A stretch of DNA of 64,000 nucleotides, taken from assembly GCA_021397835.1 (NCBI GenBank), contig JAJFZO010000575.1:3911001-3975000 (forward strand), given 5' to 3'. The notes beneath the pieces were generated by a model that was not told where the DNA came from, searched no databases, and saw only the letters and a program-made list of their open reading frames with translations. The DNA is from Moringa oleifera (lineage: Eukaryota > Streptophyta > Magnoliopsida > Brassicales > Moringaceae). Within the stretch, counting starts at the first letter, position 1, and each line of letters opens with the position of its first letter. The position numbers and the translations under genes were made by a program. Positions 1 through 14,085 of this stretch are shown here, piece by piece.

Positions 1-323
1 AGGTGGATGCAGTGGTGTACTTGGTGGATGCCTATGACAAGGAAAGGTTTGCAGAATCAAAGAGGGAGCTGGATGCCCTTCTTTCAGATGAAGCCCTGGT
101 GAATGTTCCATTCCTCATCCTTGGAAACAAGATTGATATACCATATGCGGCATCAGAAGATGAGCTCCGTTATCATCTTGGGCTCACAAATTTCACAACT
201 GGCAAGGGTAAGGTGAATCTCACAGATTCGGGTGTTCGACCCCTGGAGGTATTCATGTGCAGCATTGTTCGCAAGATGGGATATGGTGATGGCTTTAAGT
301 GGCTCTCTCAATACATAAAGTAG
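1..323 (+). CDS. SAR1: SAR1 small GTPase (COPII), C-terminal part
   Basis: This is the C-terminal 106 residues of the SAR1 GTPase, which recruits the COPII coat (Sec23/24) to ER exit sites when bound to GTP. The 5' part lies outside the window. Visible marks are the switch-proximal VVYLVDAYD stretch, the G4 guanine-specificity motif NKID, the plant SAR1 stretch [15 protein letters not shown], and the C-terminus ending [10 protein letters not shown] before TAG at 321-323. The frame opens with GTG (Val) at position 3 directly after AG, so bases 1-2 may be an intron acceptor or the end of a Lys codon. The family is strongly conserved, so the assignment is firm. Which SAR1 paralogue it is cannot be told. 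Confidence 0.95.
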   Translation, partial: VDAVVYLVDAYDKERFAESKRELDALLSDEALVNVPFLILGNKIDIPYAASEDELRYHLGLTNFTTGKGKVNLTDSGVRPLEVFMCSIVRKMGYGDGFKWLSQYIK

Positions 324-2241
324 AGTTTGGGAGCAGCATGTGACCCTTAAATCTTCTGTCCATTTTTGCCATGTCTGACTACAATTAAATTGGGAAAAAG
401 AAAGTTCTATTTGTCATTGTTATTGAATGGTTAGCAACTGTCAGAAGATTTGATCAGTTACACTTTGCAAGTTGGTGTTTTAAGGACAAGCTTGGTGTGC
501 AAACTATTGGTGTGATAGATTCTGACTGAGTTAGTTTCTTTCTTCTACTGCCAGTCTAGAAATCTTTTAAATCTTAAAGAATCGAGAACTCTCATTATTT
601 CATCTCATTCCACAATGATTGCAATTGAGAGTAAGTGCCACTGAAGCAGGCATAGACAAAAATCCTTTGCTTTGCTTGGGCTTGCCTTAACATGACTTGT
701 TTCATCCAATTTCTTCTCACTTGTTTTTCTGAACATAACTATCCTCATTTTTCTTTTCCTTTTTTTTTCATGCTTTTCTTGATCATCTTACTAAGAAAGT
801 TGGTAAAAAGATAAAATAGTAGTATGTTTTGTCAGAGAAATTGTGCATGTTTGAATGTGAAGTTTCTAAAGTTTGATGTGGTCAAAATCAGAGAAGTTGG
901 TGGTTAAAGCTTTACAAATTTTGAAGCAATTGACCCAGGGCTAGGCTGAAAAGTTAAAAAGGCCATGGGCTATCCGCCAATCAACAACCGTCGGAACCAA
1001 GAATCAGATCCTATGGCTGTGCTCCTCTTTGCTTTGTCTGTCTGTGCCTGTGCTCACCAGAGCTCTGACTAAAGGGACAAATGGGTCTCAATCACTTCAT
1101 TAGTAATCCATGTGCTAAGCTAACTAAAAAGAGAAGCACAGAAGTCGGATGCCGCGGTATCTTGAATGGAGAGGATGGCTTCAGGATGCTACTTGAGATG
1201 AAGAGGACCACTTTTCTAATATTTAATTGGCATAAAAATCTGGACGTAGAAAAATGGTGAATTGCTACCATTAATTAAGAGGAACATGGAGCTTGACTTT
1301 AATGGCAGGGTTTCTCTCTCTCGGACCAGTTTTCAGTTTTACACATGCACCCCACCTTTACTGATCACAGACAAGCTTTTTGTCTTGTCTGAAAAATGAG
1401 ACGAAACAAAACACGAGTTTCAAAAAGCATTAAATGGTAGTGGTAGTTGGCTGGTGAACTTTCCCAACCATTAGCCATTCAGCCGAGCACAATGACTTTC
1501 ATTAGGACCATACCATCCTAACTAATTATAACATTAACATTTTCATTCCACAGACATCTACAAACAGTTGAAAGTCAGTTTGAGCCAGGCTGTATGCATC
1601 ACACTCTGTGAAATTCATGAACTGCTCAATTCAGACAATTTTATCTTAACTAGATGCAGGCTTTCCATTATGAATTCATCTCGAGCGAAAAGGAGTCTCT
1701 TAAACTTTTTTTCGGCAGAGAATGCCACCTACTTGATGACAAAATGAAAAACAGCAAACCCAGCTACCCTGAAACCTGTGTTTCAAATGACTAGTCCCTC
1801 TTTTGTACTTCGAATCTGAAAGTTGGACATACAATATGTTCATATTTTGGAAGAGAGCCAGCAGCCGGAGTACAGTGGCCCTGTCAGGGAGAAGACTTTT
1901 ATCATTGACAAATCGATGCTTAAATGAACAAATCAGGGTATTACTGATCCCACGCACAGCTTATAGGAAGGAGATATACAGAAGACTGTTCTGTTTCCTG
2001 TCATCAAGCTAACGCCTAGATCCGCCACTAAAGTAACGCTTAAGAAGAGAGTTACACTCAATAACACCACAAGACTCACAATCTCTAAAGATTCTCACTA
2101 TAACATGACCCCCTCAAAAGCTTAAAATGGTTTCAGAGGATCAAAGTCCACCTTGAACTTAACCTAGACATTCACATGTACTAGTCAATGGCACTAACCT
2201 CAAGTGCCACAGCAACTATCTGATCGTCAATTAGAATCTCT
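324..2241. other. Intergenic, SAR1 3' flank to CAMTA 3' flank
   Basis: About 1.9 kb between two convergent genes. The first few hundred bases are probably the SAR1 3' UTR and the last ones the CAMTA 3' UTR. Only short random-looking frames are present. I see no repeat with clear ends and no recognisable RNA gene. Confidence 0.6.
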
Positions 2242-5200
2242 TCAACTCTCCATGTTACCATCAGGGTCTAAAAGGCCTTCGTATTCCAGCTGCGCACAAA
2301 ATCAAATCATATCAATAAACAGAAAAGCACCTTCCAAGAGTCAGTAAACTAACTTAAAGACAAATAACTGACCCTTGCTTGATCATGGGCCAACTTCATC
2401 CTTCGATACTCTTCTTGTGCTTTCTTTGAACGGAACATGGCTTGGACTCGTACAACTGACCTCTCAACACGCTCTTCAGCTTGTTTCTGGCTGGTTTGGT
2501 AAAAGTCCTCTGTGTCATTTTCCTCATTTTGATCTGCAACTGGTCTAACAGGATCAACATGAAGACCCCGGAAACCCTTTCTCTTTAAACGCCAGCGCAG
2601 AATTGCTTTCTCCAGCACTCCAACTGACCAGAGAATTTTACGGTACTGCTTCCTCACTTGGAAGCCACGGAAAGCAGCCTGCATAGGAGCACAATGCAAT
2701 TTAAACAGCCATTTCTGACACACTTCATATAATAAGGGACTGTGTTTAGGCTGCAACAATCATGAAAGAGCCAAGGAAAATATCTGAAAGATAAATTTCC
2801 TTGAAAACATTAATTTCATTTAACTCACAACAAGTCCACTCACCGCTGACTATATTATTATCTAGAATGAGGTGCAAATTCAGTCTTTTTTAGTACATGA
2901 AATTAGCATTATATCAGCCAGGTCAGAGTGCCTTAGATTATAACTTGTGAACCAGGTGACTTCGGATCACTCAAAAGGAAATGTTACATGACAGGTTGAC
3001 TAGAGCAGGCCATCTAAGCTAGACACTTCACCAAGTCGTAAACATTCTACCATGAGATTTTTACTGAGGTTTTTGTACCTAAGATAAGCTATGCTAGCAA
3101 CAGTATGGAGAAGAAGCCTCACCTGGATTTTGACAGCCTGACGGCGCATGTTCAGAAATTCTCTACGCATTTTCCAAGTACGGAACCTATACTGAATACG
3201 GGCAGCAGCTGCCATCCTTTTCCGTGTCTCATAGTTTCGAAAGGCTTGTTGAATCCTCATTGCTGCAATTATGTGCTGTGCTTCTTCCTCTGGACTGGAA
3301 AACTGAATAGCTTTAGTCCGCACTTTCAGTGAGTGCTCCCTGAATGCAGCCTGAATACGTGCTGCTGCTTCAGCAGCTGTCCGGTAAGCAGCTAAGGTAT
3401 CCTTCAAATACACCTCCTCCTCAGTAAGGTTCTCAGTATTCGTCGTATCAGTTTGGTTAGTTTGTAGTGAGCCACTGATATTTCCAGCTAGGCTCATATC
3501 CTTGAAATGTGCAACTAAAGCCATTTCTGAAAGATAAGCAGCCAAACCATCATATCCCCTCTTAGATGCAAGATCTGCAGCAGTGCATCCACCAGGAATT
3601 TCTGAAGTGGGATCTGTGACCAAGCTTGCCTTTGCACCTGCAGATAAAAGAACCGCAACCATTTTTTCCCTGCAGATCAACGATTTTCTGATCAAGTAAA
3701 CAACAAAAACTAACTTCAAGATTTGAGGTCAACCATAACTTATAAGGAAGTTCCTTCCATGTATATCGGCACTAGATTGATACATGTCAATAAATATGAG
3801 CAGGATAAAATTGTACTTGGTTATTCTATTTCCAAAATATCTTCAGCTTTTTATTCTTTTTCCCCGCAACAGGGTGGGGGGCAAAGCAGGAGAGAGGAGA
3901 AGTGAAGGACAAGACAGATAATCAACACTAACAAGAACAAGAAAACAAAGATTTTATAATTCATAGCATTTAGCCTTGGTCCTGTTTTTGGCAGGCCAAG
4001 AACTGCTGATGTTCCAGTTATAATCATCAACAGTCAAAGAAAATGCAGCAAGTTAAAGAGGCACACGGAATGTCTTGACACTAATAGATTAATGAAAAAC
4101 ACTTACCTTCCATAGTATGCTGCCCAATGAAGAGCTGTCCATCCATGTTTGTCACGGAAATCTAAGGATAAACCCGCCCATGAGAATAGATAGATAGCCC
4201 AAGCATATCCAAGGATAGCACACAGATGGATCACTCCTAAACCTTGAGCATCATATTCAGTTGTTTTACAACCTTCAACCACTCTTTCCAACAGCCATTC
4301 CTTCAGTCTGTTCTTCAGAGTGAGTTCAAATAAACTGTCTTTTGCTTCTGCATATGAAGTTCGGTTTTCGTGAATCGACTTCATCAAGTACACCCAACTA
4401 CTTGAAAGGTGAGAGGTTCTCTGGGCAAACTTCTTAGCCTCCTTTAGGGTACTTGGTGATACTTTACTGGCTAGAATGTTAAGGCTCTTAGACGAAGAGA
4501 AAAGCAAATAAACAAGCCTCATCTGAAATTCGAAGACTTCCCACTTGGACTGGTCTTCTGAAGTAACTACTTGATCATGCTGTCTCATACCCCGATACTC
4601 AAAATTAAGAACTTGACTGATCGGTTTTTGACCATCACAACTCACATACAGGTTTGCAATTCCGGGAGATTGTGGCGATAACAAACACCGATACACCCCA
4701 ACCTGAACAAACTCTGCAGTGACACATATATCACCACAAACACAAAAGAGGTTGGACTTCTCAAGATTTTGGTGCCCTTCATGGAAGAACCCAGTGACTA
4801 GAATCTGCAGAAACAATTGTGTGAAAGTCAAACTTTTATCGTAAACATTTCATCAACAATAATAGCAGGACTCCCCCTAGTATTCACAAGTAGTTTAATT
4901 ATTTGATTCACTTTTTGCTTTTCCCTATAAGATTTTTTTTTTTTTTTCTAAAGAGAAGTACAAGAACTTTTTTTTCCTAGAAAAAATAATACAAGAACAA
5001 CCTCTTATATGCTGGCACCTTATACTCTGTGTGATGCACATATACAAAACAGTGACGAGCCATTCTCTTCATGCCCACTGACAATGTAAACATCTTGCCA
5101 CATATATGTTCTGAATTTTCTTTTAGGTTTCAACAGATACTTGTAAGCAATAAATCATTATTAAAAATCAACTTCAGACACCAATTTTTCACTTCAAAAT

Positions 5201-8200
5201 TATTGTTGCTTATTGTCCTACTCTAAGACATCTCTTCAAAGGTTCTTCCTTCAAGATTCCAGGGGCCAAAAAAGAGCTCGTCCATGTTCAGTTATTTTAG
5301 TACAATCACATGTTAAAAGGATATACCAAAAATAGTAAAACAAGAGTAGAAGCAAAAGGGAAAAACCTTCGTTTTCTCGGTTGAATAAGCCCAGGCAGGT
5401 GAAACATCAGTTATGCTAAATATTTGCTCTGGCATAGAAGATTGAAGATTATCTAGAACTGGAGAAGCAATTGAATCATGACCAGATGAAATCGAGGATC
5501 CTAGAGCAGGATCATCCACTGAACCTGGAGAGTCACTGATAATAGAGTTCATCCACCTTCCGAAACTGTCCTGACTCTGCAAACCATCATTGAGCACATT
5601 ATCCAAAGATTCAGCAGTGCCCACTGTATTGGAGTCCTTCCTCTGCCCATTTAAATTCATTTGACTGCCAATTGCCTGACTAAATCCACTTTCTGGAATA
5701 GTAAACTGGAGGTCATCACTCCGACCAGCTGGCTCTGTCAAATTACCAAAACAAGATATCTCTGATAAATTGTATGATGGGAGATGGATTCCCTGCAAAA
5801 GATCATTGAACTGTCATTCAACATACAGAACCGCAAGGAAGAACAAAAGCACACTCTTATCTTAATGACATTAAGAGATACAACAAGATGGTGACTTTGT
5901 TCTCTGATGCAAGTATCTAGAGGTATTGATGGTGCCAAATTTTGTATCACGTCTTGATGCTCCCTGCTAAGAAGTATTGGATGTCACATAATTTGACAAT
6001 GAATGAGGTGACCACTAACATTTGATAACTAATAAGTCAGATGCCTATTTGAGTTCCAGCTCAAAGAGAGAAATCTGTGTAGGGAATACATGACACTTGA
6101 GCTCCACAACTTGTGTCATCTCAAGACTCCCAGCAATGGATCTCATCAAAGAAAACAGGTAGCTTCCTCAAATCAGTGCCAGCATTACAGATAAATGACA
6201 TGAGGAACCGCCAGGGGACTGGCAGCTACTGAAGGTGTCCAATATATATCTGTGTGTATACTAACCATGGAAAGATGAGAAATAAGAAACTCCAGCTTCC
6301 AAGAAAATTTCTAACATGATGCAGTAACTGATCTACCACACAAGCAGGCAAAACGCAACTGATAATTATGCCAATAAGATGAATAAAAAGTCTTATAAGA
6401 AGGAAAATGGCAACAATGATAGAATAGCATCAATGATGAATGGCTCTCCTTACATCACTTATGGATTCATTTCCTGCAATTTGAGGCTGTTGGACAAAGC
6501 ATGAAACGCCATCTGCCACCCAAGAAAACAAAGGAAAAGAAAAGGAAAAAGGCAATTATTTCCCTGACTAAGATGCTGTACATGTCTGGTGTTAAACTTA
6601 TCAGTACCTGCTTTAGGCGCATCCGAATTGCCAGCATTATTAGTAGCCAGAAGCTCATCCCAATCAAGTGTATTAATCTCATGAAGCCTCATTTCATGAT
6701 TTCTGAGAGTTAAACTATCACCAGGTTCTGTTGATTTTACCAAAAAAGGAAAATATGAGAATAAATTATTTTTTAAGATCAAATAAATAAGACATTGAAC
6801 TACCAACAACTCCTGATATTACAAGATGGTAGACTTTCAGCTAATTGAAAACAAAACTCCCTTTGTATTCTAAAACAACGCAATTCATTTGACGCTGGGA
6901 AATCATGCAACTTGATTTGCAGAAAGTATGTCACCTGGAGATATTTTCTCCCGTGCACAATATGCATTACGAATTCCAGAATCAATATCTTCTGCTACAA
7001 ACCAAGGACTGGGTGGGTCAGAGGTTGAACTAGAATTTGAATTCACAGGTGTGGCTGGAGAACCCTGCAACTCATTTATCATCAAAGATATAACAGCTTT
7101 ACAAACCATACAAATATCATTTTATGCCATTGTTAAGTATATGCCAGCACATATCAAACACAGATCACAAAGACAGAGATGAAACCAAATGAAAAGAAAT
7201 ACATATTACCCCAAACAATGATACACTTCTAATATACAAAGTTTTATTAACAGTTGATGGTTTACAATTAACACCAACCTCTTGTGTTTCACGGTAATGA
7301 ACAAGAACTATATGTTCTAAAGACCTGAAACATGAATAAAATCAAAGCCAAAGGTCAGCCAAGGCTCAACAAAGCACAATACTCTATGTGGAACAAAATA
7401 AACTAGGTTACTGGTTATGTGGACTTGATCATCACTTACTTATCAAGTAGCCAGTAACATCTACGCACAAAGGTAGGGTTATCTTGACCGTGTGCATAAT
7501 ATACATGTATCCTTTCTTCATTACCAACCTGGACCATGAAACAATGTCAATGAAATGGAGTTTGCGGCAATAGCAACAATTGCATGAGTAACAATTAAAA
7601 AGTGTCATGAATTATATGAATAAAGAAAGAACAAAGTACCCTTCAGATGCAGGAAACTGTGAGAGCAAGGGGAACAGAGAAAAGGGAAAAACATGCAAAA
7701 CGTAGGCGCAACTTACTCCAAACAATGAACCAAACAGCTGGTGATGGCTACTGTTTTGGTGCACTAACAACTCATAGGCACACCTTACAGACAAGAACTT
7801 GGCGAAATATTAAACCAGTGTTGTCCATGCACATGCAACTGTAAGTACAATTGTTCAGGATATCTACCAAAGGTCAAACACAAGCTTACTAAACCATCAA
7901 GTCTATCAGCACTATTTCAAATATCTAAAGCAGTATTTTACTTTTGTGTTAATTACTCTAGTTGAACTTGTGGTTCACTAGAAACAGCTAATTGACCTAC
8001 AGTCTTCTCATGCTTCTGCAAAGAAACACAATGTCCCCCCCCACCCCCCCATAGAACAGTTGCATATCATGAGAAATACCCACTGCATTATCTTCCCATC
8101 TAACAATGTAGAAGCAGGGAGGAGACAGGAAGGAAAATGTTGCACATATTCACTAATGTATGTTCAGAAAAGTTAAAGTTCAGCACTATGATATATTTGA

Positions 8201-9706
8201 TCTGTTTGATATCATTGGCTACTACAAGCCTCAAAAAGCACCACAAATCACTTAGAAGGCAAAAGCTGCAAAATATAGTCCATATATACAACTTTAGAAA
8301 GAGGAAAATCTCACTTTTAAATGTTCATGAGCTTCTTTGACAGTCTTTCCATCATTTTTCTTCTTCCAATTATGACCATCTTTCCTGAAGTTCCTCAGCA
8401 TCTTACGATCAAATAATATGATTCTTCCACCTATCACATTACACAAATACCACAGTTGACAAAGAAAGAATATCTTTACCAGTTAGACAGCACAACAGCA
8501 ATGTAGGAAAATTACTTTCACTATATACTCTCTCCACTTCTTTTCTTCTTTTTTTTTTCCTTTGAGGGGGTGGAGGTAAGAAAAGAAGAGTATTGTCTCA
8601 TTTCAGAGTATCAGGCAAGTCTTTGGCTTTTTAGCACTTTAAGCACATGTCACAAATTTAATGTGTGTGTGTGTGTGTGTGAGAGGGAGAGAGAAGATTG
8701 GGCCAAGTAGTTGCTAAGATAGGGTGAAAATACTTCTATGAGCAGATACACAATAGTTTTCTTACATCAACCTAATCCATGTGCAAATATTAATTTCACA
8801 AAACATATAATCCAAGATAGTTACTTTTAGGCAAGTGCACAGGCTTGACATTGATGTTGAAATATTTGTGATTACAGAGAACTGCATGAATTTCATTTGG
8901 CCGAAGCCACCTTGTTCTGGCTTCCTCCATCATAGTTGGAACATCTAAATCTGCCAGCAAAGCCACAACCATTAAGAACATTACGTTGGTTACACCCATG
9001 TACTGTATAGAATAAGCATAAACCTCGAGTGTTTGCCAACGGAAATAAAAGCATCAGAGTTGAACCAGAAAGTGTGACAGGGCATTTTTCAAGTAAATAA
9101 ATGCAACTTAGCAAAACCCAACTTCCATGGCAGTTATTATGAATTTTTTTGCATTTTGAGTTTGCTCTTTTCTTCCTTTTGCGTGGTAAAATGATGTAGT
9201 ATTTATATAACTCTGATTAACCTACTTTGGCCTTCCCTAAAACAAAGGAAAGATCTTAATAATTAAGTACTTTCAATTCAAGGAAGTAACTTTCTTGCTC
9301 TCAGGAGCTAAACCATCAGCTTGAGTCTGCTGCTTGTTCAGCTAATGAAAGACTAAAACTAGTAGTTTGAGCCAAAAGACCCGAACTTTTACTTCCAAAG
9401 ATCAACATAAGAAAAATTTTTCCTAAGTGCAAACAAACAAGAGCTTTTACTTTCAGAAAAGCGAGCAAACGTATCAGGTAAAGATCATTCATTAAACTAA
9501 GAATAAGAATAACACAACGGCCTCAATAATTTCAACATCAGCCCTTACAAGCACATGTGCATAAAACCCAAAAGAAGAGCTTAAGACGTTTAATCAAACT
9601 TTTTTTTTAATCGCGAAGAAACAGTAAAACAGTTGTGTGTACCACGCATTGTACGGAATCCATGAATCTCCGAGCCAACAAGCCGCCCCGGAACAGTATC
9701 GCCCAT
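2242..9706 (-). CDS. CAMTA5: Calmodulin-binding transcription activator, CAMTA5/6 type
   Basis: Calcium/calmodulin-responsive nuclear transcription factor. Predicted exons on the minus strand: 9706-9643, 8950-8825, 8430-8315, 7528-7440, 7324-7279, 7064-6935, 6727-6608, 6473-6454, 5792-5367, 4804-4107, 3669-3123, 2678-2373, 2289-2242; together 911 residues, close to the usual length of about 920. Order of domains: N-terminal GSEIHGF segment; CG-1 DNA-binding domain (about residues 25-147, with RWLRPNEIHAVL, FDRKMLRNFRKDGHNWKKK and CYWLLDKSLEHIVLVHYRET); acidic middle region; TIG domain beginning ILVTGFFHEG near residue 380; ankyrin repeats (GWTALHWAAYYGR); then five IQ-like motifs (RIQAAFR, RIQQAFR, RIQYRFR, KIQAAFRGFQVRKQYRK, RVQAMFR) and a basic calmodulin-binding helix around ILWSVGVLEKAILRWRLKRK. 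The C-terminus EYEGLLDPDGN is typical of CAMTA5/6. The start ATG was chosen because its exon aligns with the CAMTA5 N-terminus. The 20-nt exon 8 is inferred from phase only; an alternative exon 7 end is possible. Confidence 0.93.
8035..8050. repeat. C-tract pair in CAMTA intron
   Basis: C8, one A, then C7. On the gene's own (minus) strand this is a G-rich tract inside an intron. Confidence 0.85.
8662..8681. repeat. (GT)10 microsatellite in CAMTA intron
   Basis: Ten perfect GT units followed by a short GA run, within the CAMTA intron between exons 2 and 3. Confidence 0.9.
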
Positions 9707-11967
9707 CGCGAATGGAATGAAAAACACTCTATTTCCCTCTATCTCTCTTACAGGTAACCTTTAATTTCATAAACTAAACGAAATAATAAAATTACCTGCA
9801 TATGCAAAACTCTGAATCAATGATTTTGAACAGATTAAACCCCAAAATCAGAAAATACAGCTGAAATTCACCTGATGATAGAGAGACAAGTTGTCGCTGG
9901 AAGTATCCCGCGGACAAAAAGGAACTGATTACAGAATTGAAGGCGGAGAGAATACCATCTCCATGACTGTCAAGAAACAGGTCCACCGTTCCGATGAAGT
10001 TGCATGTATAGACTTCAATGGAGAAAGAGATTCAGTGAGTTCGTTTCACGTGGGTACGATTCCGCTACCGTACCATCAAATGACACGTTTCAATCTAACC
10101 TTAAAGCTGATTTAATCGAACGATGAATAACTAATGCATAACATCGAATCAATGCGTTCCAAATCACCTGGATTTCACCTTTTGCGTTCTTCTTCTTCTT
10201 CCATGCAGTACAGAGGTAAATATCCGTCAAACTGTAACTTCTCATTTGGATGGAGTCTATATTTATTTATTTTTAAATGGTGTTTGTAATATTTTTTTAA
10301 TATTTGATATATTTTAGTAATTTATTTTTTAAAATTTTAAATATTATAATTTAAGATAAAAATTTTAAAATCATTAAAATTTATCAATCAAATTTTCTAT
10401 TAAAAAATAACAAATATAATTTAATTTATTAATTTGATTTAAATTAAATTTTATAAAAAATTAATATTTAAAATATTTAAATTAAAAATTTATATAACAA
10501 ATTTTGATTTAAAATTTTTTACAAAATTATTTAATTTACAAAAATTTATAAAATTTTATAAGTATTAAAATTTATATTATTAAAATTTTAAAAATTTTAT
10601 AAAATTAAAATTTTTACATTAAAATTTATTCAAATGCAAAAAAAACAAATAAAAAATAAAATGTTCATTTAAACTATTCAATAATAAATTTTTAATTTTA
10701 TAATTATTTTAAATTAAATTTTAATTTAAATTAAATTAGTATATGAAATTTTGATTGTTTAAATGTAAATGTTTGTTTGATAGTATGAGATAAAATTAAA
10801 ATTTTATATAATTTTTATATTATAATTTATTTAAATAAATATTTAAAAACATAATTCATTAAAAAAAACATGTAATCTTAAATTTTACATACTTTTAATG
10901 TTATGTAACATAAGAAAATTTTTAAATAATTTATATTTTTCATTAAACTTACGTAAATATCTTTATAAATAATATGGTAGAATTTATACTTTAGATACAT
11001 TATCAAATTAGGATTTACATAAAAAAGTATATTAAATTAAGACTCACATAATATGTTATTTATAATATGAAACTTTCGTTACTAAAACTCGTTAGAATTA
11101 ATTTTATTACTCACTCACGTAATAAGTGTATGCTTGTTAATAGTACAATGATATGAAAAAATTTTTCATTATTGTAAAATGAAGCAGTATGACTCACAAA
11201 TGAATTTATGATATTTCTCTTCTTCCATTAAATATAAGCATCGATTATTATATTTTTAAGTACATATCTTTTAATTACTTCACTTTGTTATATTTTTTTG
11301 CATCGATCTAATAAAATGGTTATGTATCAATTAAATAACGAAAAAGCGAAATTTGAAGAGATTGTAAATGTTAAATGCTTTTAGTTTTCGAAATTTACTA
11401 TTTGAACTTGATGCATATTATATTTATTAAATGAGTGACAAAATTTTTGAAATCTATCATAAAATTATTAATAAAATAAAAAAATAAAAATTACTTAAAT
11501 CAAATCTAAAAAATTTAAGATTATCTCAATCAATCGTCTCAAATTTCGATCTACAAATTTTGTTGAGTATGAAAAAAACTTATGGATAACACCTTAAAAT
11601 TTGTTGGTGTGATTCTTCAATTGTTTTAAAAAAAAATGTTGAAAAAAATCAAGAAAAATTTATTAAAGAAGTGTGAATAGAATATGAATCACCAAAGATA
11701 ATCATGAGTTTGTAAAAATAAAGTACATGTGATTATATTTAAACATTGAGCGAGTCGTGAAGTTAATTTCAATGGATTTTATTGGCAGAAGTCTCACGTT
11801 ATAAATAATACATTACGTGAATTATAATTTAATATAATTTTTATATAAGCCTTAATTTGATATTACATTTATTCTTTCAATGTAATTAATCATAAATAAT
11901 AAATATTTTGATTATGTATAATTTAAGCAAATAATTATAATTTTAAAATTAAATTAATTACATATAA

Positions 11968-12265
11968 CTTGAATTTCTTCTTAAATTTTGAGTCTTAAAT
12001 AATTTATAATTGATCCAGTAACAAGTGATGGTCCACAGATTACATGTCGTGGTTTTTTAATCTAAAAAGTGAGACAATGCATCATTATATTAGAGTCCAC
12101 TTGAATTTCTTCTTAAATTTTGAGTCTTAATTAATTTGTTATAATGATGATTATAAGTAGCAACCAACGCATTGAAGGCCGCCACCATTATTAGAGTCCA
12201 CAAATTGAACAAGCTTGCCTTACTTTTATTTTTATCATCTAAAAAGTGAGACAATGCATCATTGT
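11968..12265. repeat. Shuffled local duplications
   Basis: A block beginning CTTGAATTTCTTCTTAAATT occurs at 11968 and 12100. A block TCTAAAAAGTGAGACAATGC occurs at 12061 and 12238. TAGAGTCCA occurs at 12091 and 12192. The offsets differ (132, 177 and 101), so this is not one clean tandem repeat. Confidence 0.75.
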
Positions 12266-13777
12266 ATGTTTGTTCTAAGTGTGCTAATGCACTGGAAACA
12301 AAAATATCATACTATATATATATAAAAGTGATGTAACAGTTTTTAATTATAAAAAATAGGATATAAATAAAAAACCATTAAATCATATTTGTTTTTTTAA
12401 TTTAAACTTTACGGTATTAATTGAAATAATTGTGTTTCAAATACTTTCATTTTGCATAAATTTAAATTTATTTGAAAAACTAAAAATTTAGAATATCTTT
12501 ATCGAAAATTTTCTACAATGAATTGCACTTTAATTTTTTTATAAATATAAAAAATATCAAAATTGTTATTAAAAATTGAATTTTTTAATTTTACACTATT
12601 AAAATTTAATTTTTTTAAATAGCTTATGAATACAAAATAATTTAAAATATTTTAATAATAAAAATACTATTAGTTACTTAAATTAAATTATATTAAAATT
12701 TATCAAATAAAATTTTAATCTGTTAAATTAAAATATGAATATTATTTAATTTTTAATATTTTATTTATAAATATTATTTATTATAAATTATTATTTTTAT
12801 CTACTGTGACCCCATAGAATTTATGCAATGAGACGGTTGCCGTCGGCTTTTGACATTGAGCGTGAAACATGCAACCTTTCCTTGTCGATTGGCTTGCTTA
12901 GTTTGTCTTCGTTTTAATGTCGAGCAGGAAAGGGACCCAGGTGGGCCCATAGATTGGTAGGCTACGTGCCTGTCAAAGTTACTTTAATACAGTTCAGACG
13001 AGGCCCATACAGGTCCTAGTTTCAGACCGTCGTTACTCCCAGTGCCTTTATCCGCGAGGCGTCCTTAGTTTGGGGTCTACTGGTGCTAATAAACCATTTC
13101 CGCGTGTATGCATGCCTTTGGACCCATTGAAGCAGACAAAATAACCCAGAGAAAACAAAATATTTGCATATATTATTATATATGGGCTCAAGTAAAATCC
13201 ATGAAACGGTAAGGCAAGGACAAGGACGGCTTTGATTTTTGTTTCTTTTTAAACTTTGATTTAAAAATTTAAATAAAATTTAATAAAAATAATTTGTACA
13301 TGAAAGTGGTAATATAATTCAAAATTTTATTAAATATTTAGGTTTAATTTTAAAAAAATTAAAATTTTTGTTAGATCCTTAAATTAAGTGGTCTATGATC
13401 ATTGCACCTAATGCAGATCCGAGCTTCTCCTAAACAACAAATATTTAATCAACATATATATATATATAAATAAAATTATTTTTTAGGAAAAACTTTTTCT
13501 AGAGAAAAAAATATGATTAAAAAACTAAACTATTTAATACTGGGTAATATAAATTATTAAATATCTTGTCATTATATCAAAAAGTGATCTTTGAATAAAA
13601 TTAAATTTTGAACACGATAAAAATGTCCTAACAACTAAGTAAAAGTACCATATTCAAAATTAATAAATTTTTAGCCCATGATTCTCAGGCAGTACTGTCA
13701 TTTTCTAAATTTTATTGATGGATAAAAAAATAAAAAATAAAAGAGTAAATAGAAATTAACTGAACATTACTGGACCA

Positions 13778-13856
13778 GGCCCAATTAAGGCCCATGGTCT
13801 TATAACCTTTGGTGTTGGACTAAGAAGCCCATTTTTAAAATGGGTCTACATGGGCC
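13778..13856. promoter_or_regulatory. Site II (TGGGCY) cluster in CTL promoter
   Basis: Four TGGGCC/TGGGCT elements, counting both strands, at 13778, 13789, 13826 and 13851, about 300-380 bp before the CTL start codon. In plants such clusters are known binding sites for TCP factors in growth-associated genes; the role here is inference. Confidence 0.5.
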
Positions 13857-14070
13857 AGATTCGTCTCACTTGTAATTTTTTTGTAGTTAATTGAAGCCCG
13901 TTTAGAAAGAAATTGGAAACCTTGCCTTTTCAGGTTACTTACTTGACTTGCACTCTAAGAAGAAAAGACGACTAGGAACCTACTGTCGCTACCACTCATC
14001 TACCCTGAAAAATCAATTCCTCCTAATAGAGTTGCACGTTCGCTTTCCATTCTGTTCACTCCGACATGGC

Positions 14071-14085
14071 TTTCTCCAGTATATA
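14071..14085 (+). promoter_or_regulatory. TATA-like element of CTL gene
   Basis: TATATAT within a pyrimidine-rich stretch about 80 bp before the CTL start codon. Confidence 0.5.

Noticed and set aside
960..1260. Possible microRNA precursor downstream of SAR1
   Set aside because: No known mature miRNA sequence and no long foldback is visible.
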